From: Antedon mediterranea
Lineage: Eukaryota; Echinodermata; Crinoidea; Comatulida; Antedonidae
DNA: 64,000 nt
Reading direction: 5' to 3'
NCBI RefSeq assembly: GCF_964355755.1
Contig: NC_092674.1
Location: 12,963,001-13,027,000, forward strand
Shown here: in pieces, positions 58,801-64,000 of the stretch
Layout of the letters: each line of letters begins with the position of its first letter
How positions within the stretch are numbered: position 1 is the first letter of the stretch
The notes under the pieces: generated by a model
The model's database searches: none
What the model was told of the DNA's origin: nothing
The model's input: the letters and a program-made list of their open reading frames with translations, nothing else
Program-made: the position numbers and the translations under genes

Positions 58801-61800
58801 TGTTCATACATTTTTCCCTAAATCACAAAGAAAATGAACAAAATTTTCATTTTAAATTCTTAAACAGGTAGTTTGAAAACATTGTGGAAAATTATCTTAT
58901 AATTGTGGTAATAATAGCAGCACACATTTATATAGAAAAATAACACTATCATGGAAATGGAAATAACAACAATCATGTATCAGGCCTCTGCTATTTGCAC
59001 AGTTTTTGTTAAGGTAAATGAAGATTTAGATTTTAAGATTTATATATATTTTTATATGGTATAGTTTATTCCATTCTGTAAGGGGCGGGTTTCCCGCTGT
59101 TGAATGAGTTTGAATAAAAATAAAATAAAATAAGAAATAAACATTTTATGTATATTCAAGTACATAGAACATTTGAAATTTGTAAAATCTACTTACAGTT
59201 GTTGGATCACGAACTTTAGCTGGGGCATCAAGATCTTGATTCAGGTTAAATACCACACATACAACAGCATAAGACACCATGAATATCTATTAAACATAAT
59301 CATAATTGTCAGTATTAAAAACCGTTTATACACATGTGCCAGTATACTGGCACAACTAAATATTTGATACTTATTTTTTTCCTCACAAACTGCATGTTCA
59401 TCTTGGAAACATTTACAATCTTAAACATTGGTTTAATAAATAATGAATGTTTTATTATTGCATTCTCTCTCCCTCCGGTGATCAGTGATTGGCTATTCTG
59501 GCATGATAATATATTACTACTACTGTAGTATTGTAACAGGAGGCATACTAAATTAAAGGCAAAACTAAGAAATTAGGTAAATCAATACAATTTACCCGTT
59601 GTATCACATGATATATAGGCTGCCCTCCAAAGTCCCAGAGGTTCATAACAAACTTGTTGCTGTCCACTTTAGAGTCACCACCTATTCTTACAGAGCGAAG
59701 TTGGCTTTCAACTTTGTTCACGACCACTTTAGGAATTTTTGGTCTATCTTTTAGTTTTTCTTCATACAGTGGTTCTGTTGTGATAAAATAATAATACATT
59801 TAATACAACAGTTTAATTCAATATCATTTCAACATTTAAAAATAAAATAGAAATCCATCATAATAAAGCTATTCCTTTTTACTTAAATCTTGATGATTGT
59901 AAAAACAGACAAGACAGATGGAGGCAGGCTAAGAATATAGAGCAGGATGACACTATAACTGTTTTGTTAAAAGAAAAGGTATTTCCAATGCAATATTTAA
60001 GCATTCTAAACCTTATCCTTTCCAATCAATGGTTTAGTGATGAGTTTATTTAACCATATTGTACTGCAAGTTGAATAGATTACACAGCAGTGTCATACAA
60101 TATACAAATACTAGTATTGACTGTCAAAGTTACTTTCAAGATAATATGTTTATTAGCATACACTGATGATTATGATTAAATTTCCGCTCCTTAAATCATT
60201 TCAATATTTCTGATATCATTACTATGTATGAACAGCACAATCAACCACATTTCAAAATAAATATTTACCCTCCTTTTGTGGGCTTGGCATGGAATTTGAA
60301 CTTTTTGAGGTTTCAGCAAATTTGGCTTCCTGTTTTGATGTTGATACTCCTGTGGGATTTTTCTCTTTCTCATGTCTACTTTCTGAAAAATGTGTTGATA
60401 TAATTAAATATGATGCTATCTTGTAATAAGGAGCATAATACATTAACATTCAATAACATTAGGCTTTATAATCAAATTAACTTGACAAGAATTAAAGTTT
60501 ACAGTAATGAATCTTTTTTTTTTTATAAACATGTCTTTTTATATTAAATTGTATATGTATTTTCTAAAATCATTTTTGTACCAATTTGTGGTTTTGTATT
60601 GTTCAATTTATATAGACTACTTTTTTTATACAGTTAAACATGTTTTACAGCAGATTACAATAACAATAAAGACATTTTAACTAAATTTGAATTAACTGTA
60701 ATTAACATCTTTTACCAGATTTGGTTTTCTCCTTTGATGGTCCTGCTCTTGGTGTGTATCCTTCTGTATAGCGTGGACTTTTCAACATTTGTTTAACTGT
60801 GACATCAGTGACAGCATCCTGATACATGTCTGAAGCTTTTTAATAAAAAAAAGTGTTAATAAATTCACATTATATTATTTTTTACCCTGTTACATATTGG
60901 TTTTTAAAAGCATTGAAACCATTTTAATGTTGTTGTTGCAATAATTGATCCTCCTTGGTCAAAGTGGATAATTATTATATGATATTAAAATGGCATATTA
61001 CTTATTTGGTAAAAAAAATAATACAAAAACACATTGTGGCATGAAAAAGCATGTCACAGGGTGAATTTTAAAACATTTATTTTGGTTGTTTTTTAACAGC
61101 AACATGTATGTGAATAAAGTGAATACTTACAAATATCCTGCGTTGTTTCTTTCAACATTTGCTTGTTACTGGCATCTGGTGTACACACCGTTGTTTTAAC
61201 CATTGCATCTGTTATTATATGCAATGGATTAAACCTATGACAAATTACATTATATAATTATAAAAGAATGTTTGCATTAATAATCTAGAGAAACATAATT
61301 TGATGGTATACTGCAAATACATTGTTTTTACGTTGAATTATAATCTTATTTTAAACCCTATTTTGAGGTTCACAATATCCTGTTGAAAACAAATTGAAAG
61401 CATCTGTTAACGTTTCTATCAGTAACTTTCCACTTATCCTTACAGACAGTATAGACCCTCAACAATGTGTGTTTACAGGAACTATATGTGTACAGTTATA
61501 TACCAATCAAACAATAATACATCTACGCAATAAAATATATAGGACACTGTTCCCAACTGCAAGTAGCAAACAATCAATCAACAAAAAATAATATAATGTG
61601 CTTACTCTTTTCTTAAAAGAGAATTGATAGTAGAAGTTTTTCCAACATTCTCAAGTCCTACAAAAATAGTTCTTCCTTGATTAAACTCTGTTTGTCCTTC
61701 TTCAAGTGCATTTTGAAATGCTTTCACCGCATCAGGTCCTCTTGCCAATATCTCCTCTGGAACATGCATATCTTAAAATAAACAAAATCAATTACAGTAT

Positions 61801-63021
61801 AATTTCCTACTTTCATTTTTTCATGGAAATTCTGAAGATATTGGTATCTGAAATATATGCCTGTCATTGGCAGAAAATACAGTGCCAACTCACTAGGCGA
61901 ATTAAACAAGAAAACTAAGATCTAGAAAACTCAGATATATCCATTATTAATCAGAGGGATTTAAAAAATAGTGTATACCTTTATATAAATATTTCATTGC
62001 AGTGTTATAGATTAGGGTTTGCATAATTGTATTTATGTTTTGATTTAATTATTAAATTTACTATATTAGCTCAATATTTAACAGCGTGGTAACCTGAATA
62101 GCAGAATACAATCTGAATTTTCTAGTTATTTTCTAGAACTAGAAAATTCAGAAATATCTGAGATCCGAGTTTTCTAGACACCAATTAAACAGTGCATACA
62201 TTTATTATAATATTTATTATAATCTTTATCACAATTTTATTTTCTTTATTTATCCAAAAAAATTGTGAGAAATAGCATATTAACAGGAGTGCAGGAGATC
62301 ACAAGAATATTGGGAGATAACACTCCTACAATTATTGGGAAAGTTGAGAGGTCTGAGTCAGTCTGGAAGTTAGCATACATCCAGCTGTTTTCACTTACTT
62401 TCAATGTTATTTGCCAACTCTTTTTCATCAGATTTCATGAGCGCTTTAACAAGTTGCGAACGCTTGGACTCAGAAGTTGATAATTTCATGGCCCAAGCAT
62501 CCAGCATGTTATAAGTCATTTTATATTCATCATCTGGATTATCTTGTTTAAAATGATCGATTTCTGCCATGGTAAACTCAAGATTTACTGCTAGTTGTTT
62601 CCAATCAATAGCTGTTGTGGCTATGTTGATTAATTCTTTGGTTGTTATATCTAAATAAAATAAGATATTCTCATAATTTGTAAAACATTCAATGCGAAAG
62701 GGGATACATAGGCTATAACACAGTGTTCACAGCTCCAGCATGCCTAGTAAGATGTTTGTCTCCAAATCACTGTGCATATGGTTTAATTGATTCTTTGCTG
62801 AAATATTTTCAGGAAATGTTATCAACAACTTTGCTACTGACAAATGGCAAACGCTTTCATTTTTTAAAAAACACACACACAAACCCCCTCACATTTCAGC
62901 CAAACTTCCAATATGAAAAAGCACAGCAAATCATTGTAAACTGTACCTCTAGTATAGTATAAAGGTTTTTGAAGAATATTCATACCTGATGATGTGATAT
63001 CTATGAATGGTAAAGGTCCGC
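49599..63021 (-). CDS. Death domain / Roc-COR GTPase / triple death domain protein (20 exons, N-terminus missing)
   Basis: Probable GTP-binding signalling adaptor of the ROCO superfamily, in which death domains would recruit apoptosis or innate-immunity partners (family inference). At least 1202 residues; numbering starts at the first full codon visible. Order: death domain 12-93; Roc with P-loop GLENVGKTS (134-142), WDFGGQ (310-315) and GTHYE (390-394); COR about 400-796; charged linker 797-904 with KKSRVKGSSKRRR; death domains about 905-995, 1005-1095 and 1113-1202; stop TGA at 49599-49601. Exons (5' to 3'): 63021-62986, 62650-62399, 61771-61606, 61234-61131, 60835-60716, 60382-60269, 59774-59596, 59286-59197, 58817-58659, 57519-57271, 56738-56553, 56190-56035, 55948-55667, 55241-55161, 54853-54637, 52644-52498, 52085-51909, 51817-51518, 51034-50711, 49870-49599. 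All junctions are GT-AG and in frame. Confidence 0.93.
50200..50575. repeat. Dispersed repeat with tRNA-like B box
   Basis: 50200-50320 matches 47680-47800. Further on, GGGTTCAATTCCTGTCATATG on the minus strand (about 50516-50536) resembles a tRNA T-arm. In the last intron of the Roc-COR gene. Confidence 0.55.
50711..51034 (-). CDS. Roc-COR gene exon 19 (death domain 3)
   Basis: WRRLAVRLGIKWDNVNKI, VLVQWRNSC and FKQQGRVDLADSL: a complete death domain on a single exon. Confidence 0.95.
51518..51817 (-). CDS. Roc-COR gene exon 18 (death domain 2)
   Basis: CRRFGVRLGLTWSKVNTIL, MLKHWRRNIG and LRQHGRNDLADLLFHKY. Closely parallels exon 19, so the two arose by exon duplication. Confidence 0.95.
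51909..52085 (-). CDS. Roc-COR gene exon 17 (charged linker)
   Basis: Acidic PESDTDDDD followed by basic KKSRVKGSSKRRRMSD, a plausible nuclear localisation signal; ends VKDNK. Confidence 0.88.
52498..52644 (-). CDS. Roc-COR gene exon 16 (charged linker)
   Basis: LDSDSDGHSN, then RKVKRFFSSKKDNK. Same phase, acidic-then-basic layout and DNK ending as exon 17, suggesting duplication. Confidence 0.88.
52747..54299 (-). mobile_element. Non-autonomous Helitron, copy 2
   Basis: Inverted relative of 25814-28043. On the minus strand it runs from TCTATATATAAATTTACGTA (preceded by A) to the hairpin (GATGGTACGC...GCGTGCCATC) and CTAG followed by T. The terminal ~460 bp at the 5' end and ~520 bp at the 3' end match copy 1; the middle differs and has its own 262-bp tandem duplication (53331 and 53593). 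It is inserted in the 2-kb intron between Roc-COR exons 15 and 16, in that gene's orientation. Confidence 0.88.
53331..53815. repeat. 262-bp direct duplication inside Helitron copy 2
   Basis: TTGTATATTATATGTTTATA, then AGTAGGGCCTACCCACACTC, and later CTCCAAGGGGG, recur 262 bp apart with few changes. Confidence 0.85.
54637..54853 (-). CDS. Roc-COR gene exon 15 (end of COR)
   Basis: KMYIPCVCGSKGEHTHMHVV and VLPCGSRGMEVKRYRNLFGD: a cysteine/histidine-rich end as in other ROCO C-terminal COR regions. Confidence 0.9.
55161..55241 (-). CDS. Roc-COR gene exon 14 (COR)
   Basis: TTIVRTDMMNAAGLPEDDD then PSICKN, 27 codons in phase 0. Confidence 0.88.
55667..55948 (-). CDS. Roc-COR gene exon 13 (COR-B)
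   Basis: ISLFHDFDGYLPDDLFQRV matches the 'F.GFLP.GLF.RL' motif of COR domains. Confidence 0.93.
56035..56190 (-). CDS. Roc-COR gene exon 12 (COR-A)
   Basis: LWRNLNGGKLDERLLRHIW, then FVSLMQTFGLMCEKR, the usual COR 'G.L....L..LW ... L....FGL' pattern. Confidence 0.93.
56553..56738 (-). CDS. Roc-COR gene exon 11 (COR-A)
   Basis: KQFLEYLHDIGEILFYPDD (COR 'FL..LHDLG.I.YF'), then VIDLMGVVDKFKTIIT. Confidence 0.95.
57271..57519 (-). CDS. Roc-COR gene exon 10 (Roc-COR junction)
   Basis: VKAIEKKLWKALEGKPFED, then LPIKWLQVLQEIQKLRKDK, matching the COR entry motif 'P..W..L...L'. Confidence 0.92.
57530..58650. other. Roc-COR intron 9, no gene
   Basis: 1.1-kb intron with a (GA)n run near 58100 and a CTAGCTAGG-type cluster near 58150. 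Confidence 0.6.
58659..58817 (-). CDS. Roc-COR gene exon 9 (Roc G4 motif)
   Basis: NKIMLIGTHYES: the nucleotide-specificity motif, usually THxD in ROCO proteins, here with Glu at the last position. Confidence 0.93.
59197..59286 (-). CDS. Roc-COR gene exon 8 (Roc)
   Basis: YAVVCVVFNLNQDLD, the hydrophobic strand after G3. 30 codons, phase 0. Confidence 0.93.
59596..59774 (-). CDS. Roc-COR gene exon 7 (Roc G3 motif)
   Basis: MNLWDFGGQPIYHVIQR with DFGGQ, the Roc-type switch II motif. Confidence 0.96.
60269..60382 (-). CDS. Roc-COR gene exon 6 (insert in Roc)
   Basis: ESRHEKEKNPTGVSTSKQ: Ser/Lys/Glu-rich, low complexity, likely disordered. Confidence 0.88.
60716..60835 (-). CDS. Roc-COR gene exon 5 (insert in Roc)
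   Basis: TDVTVKQMLKSPRY. The VKQMLK phrase echoes NKQMLKETT in exon 4, suggesting repeated or duplicated segments. Confidence 0.88.
61131..61234 (-). CDS. Roc-COR gene exon 4 (Roc switch I region)
   Basis: FNPLHIITDAMVKTTVC. The acceptor at 61235-61236 was chosen because it joins in frame with exon 3; a second AG 33 nt further in is out of frame. Confidence 0.92.
61606..61771 (-). CDS. Roc-COR gene exon 3 (P-loop)
   Basis: MHVPEEILARGPDAVKAFQN, then the Walker A motif GLENVGKTS. The first phrase ('PEEI..RGP.AV..Y..AL..G') is typical of invertebrate ROCO proteins. Confidence 0.96.
62399..62650 (-). CDS. Roc-COR gene exon 2 (death domain 1)
   Basis: ATTAIDWKQLAVNLEF, YNMLDAWAMKLS and LVKALMKSDEKELANNI give the six-helix death-domain pattern. 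Confidence 0.93.
62986..63021 (-). CDS. Roc-COR gene first visible exon (36 nt)
   Basis: Tiny exon GPLPFIDITSS with good acceptor and donor. It begins mid-codon, so more exons lie upstream. Supported mainly by its in-phase fit to exon 2. Confidence 0.7.
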
Positions 63022-63067
63022 CTAAAAAATGAAAATACATGAGTAAAAAACAGTTAATTTTGAAGGG

Positions 63068-63541
63068 TGTTACAACCGCTAACAACAGCTAATGTCGAAA
63101 CAACCGTTAATGTAGAACAATCCACCGCTAATGTAGTAAAACCACCAGCTAATGTAGAAACAACAACACCTTATGTATAAATAAAAATCAACACCAGCTA
63201 ATGTAGAAACGGTCAACAGCTTATGTAGTACCGACAATTGCCTCCCAGCTTATGTAGTTACTATCGCCAGCTAATGTAGAAATTGTTGTATATTTTACAA
63301 AAATGTCATCATGTGCAAATGCATCGATCTTTACTTATCTACAGTCTTTCAACCTCTCGTAAGCAACCAACTTTCTAAACGATCACACATGGTAAGCAGC
63401 CATCTCTGTTAAAGGACCGCTTTTCATAATCGACCAACTCACGTAAGGGATCACCTCATCTCATAAGGGATCGCTTCACATAATCGACCACAAGCGACTA
63501 CAACTCATTAGCTGGGGTTTTCTACATTAGCGATTGTAACA
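63068..63541. mobile_element. 474-bp element with TG..CA ends and 5-bp target duplication (solo LTR or MITE)
   Basis: Starts TGTTACAACCGCTAAC, ends TTAGCGATTGTAACA, and is bracketed by AAGGG at 63063-63067 and 63542-63546. TG...CA ends with 5-bp duplication fit a solo LTR; the 15-bp terminal inversion also fits a MITE. Inside are degenerate repeats of AGCTAATGTAGAAAC and an AATAAA at about 63176. Confidence 0.7.
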
Positions 63542-63546
63542 AAGGG

Positions 63547-64000
63547 TTTGAAGGTTTTAATTTTATAAAATTAAAAATATGATTTTTTTTAAATTGCAAA
63601 AAGGCAATGCCTTTTATCATTAATAATCAATAGTCTGTTTTATTTTACTTCGTTTAATTTTACTTTACTTTATAATATTACCAAAATTTAGACATAGCGT
63701 ATAATTCCATCGCAAAATGGAAGATAAACATGATAAAATACAAAATAACTTAATAACTTAAACTATTAAAAAAATTCAGACAAAAAGCAAGATAATTATA
63801 CATGAATAGAAGGATATACTATGATTTAAGCAATCTAGGTAATCTGCAAATAAATCTATAACAATGTTGAGTTTAAAAACTTGATATTTCAAGGGGAGGG
63901 TCTAGTTGAATAGGCTTGTCTAATTAAATTCATCTAAGATGTAAATATTTGATTTAGGGGTATAGTAAAAAACAAAATCAAAATTACAAGACTGTTGAAT
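63547..64000. other. No gene recognised
   Basis: AT-rich; probably intron or upstream region of the minus-strand gene. No further exon was found. Confidence 0.5.

Noticed and set aside
61131-61234. Frameshift in Roc-COR exon 4
   Set aside because: An inner AG at about 61201 gives a stop, but the upstream acceptor at 61235 reads FNPLHIITDA in perfect phase.
61919-62180. Inverted TCTAGAAAACTC motifs in a Roc-COR intron
   Set aside because: Suggestive of a small foldback, but the arms are patchy and the boundaries unclear.

Overview
This is an AT-rich, intron-rich animal genome segment with two large plus-strand genes, one large minus-strand gene, fragments of two more possible genes, and many transposable elements. 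The gene families (integrin beta, SLC22 transporter, a death-domain Roc-COR protein), 5S- and tRNA-derived SINEs, Helitrons, CR1/L2-like LINE tails and the frequent octamer TAGGCCTA suggest a marine invertebrate deuterostome, with an echinoderm as best guess. No marker gene fixes the species, so this is inference.

Layout. 1-3.2 kb: repeats only. 3.2-21.3 kb, plus strand: the 3' two thirds of an integrin beta gene (15 exons), from within the beta-I domain to the NPxY-type tail; its signal peptide and MIDAS exons are not visible. Its introns hold a 20-bp minisatellite, a 5S-rRNA-headed SINE followed by four 171-bp units, a 3.7-kb array of six tRNA-Val-like sequences, and two copies of a small MITE. 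22.3-22.7 kb: a LINE C-terminus. 24.8 kb: an unassigned exon-like ORF. 25.8-28.0 kb: a non-autonomous Helitron. 28.3-43.2 kb, plus strand: a complete-looking SLC22 organic ion/carnitine transporter gene (10 exons). Its 7.3-kb first intron holds a nested stack of LINE, SINE and a 3-kb foldback. 45.6-46.6 kb: exons of an IQ-motif protein, one partly duplicated. 48.0-48.9 kb: a 44-bp minisatellite. 49.6-63.0 kb, minus strand: 20 exons of a protein with domain order death domain, Roc GTPase, COR, death domain x3, at least 1202 residues; its N-terminus lies beyond the visible exons. A second Helitron copy sits in one of its introns, and an LTR-like or MITE-like element with exact 5-bp target duplications lies upstream of its first visible exon.

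The plus-strand genes and the minus-strand gene show no functional linkage. Integrin beta would act in cell adhesion, SLC22 in solute uptake, and the Roc-COR death-domain protein probably in apoptotic or innate immune signalling. The integrin and SLC22 genes each carry two coding frameshifts although all their splice sites look intact, whereas 3.6 kb of coding sequence in the Roc-COR gene carries none. Either two neighbouring genes are decaying, or assembly indels are unevenly distributed.
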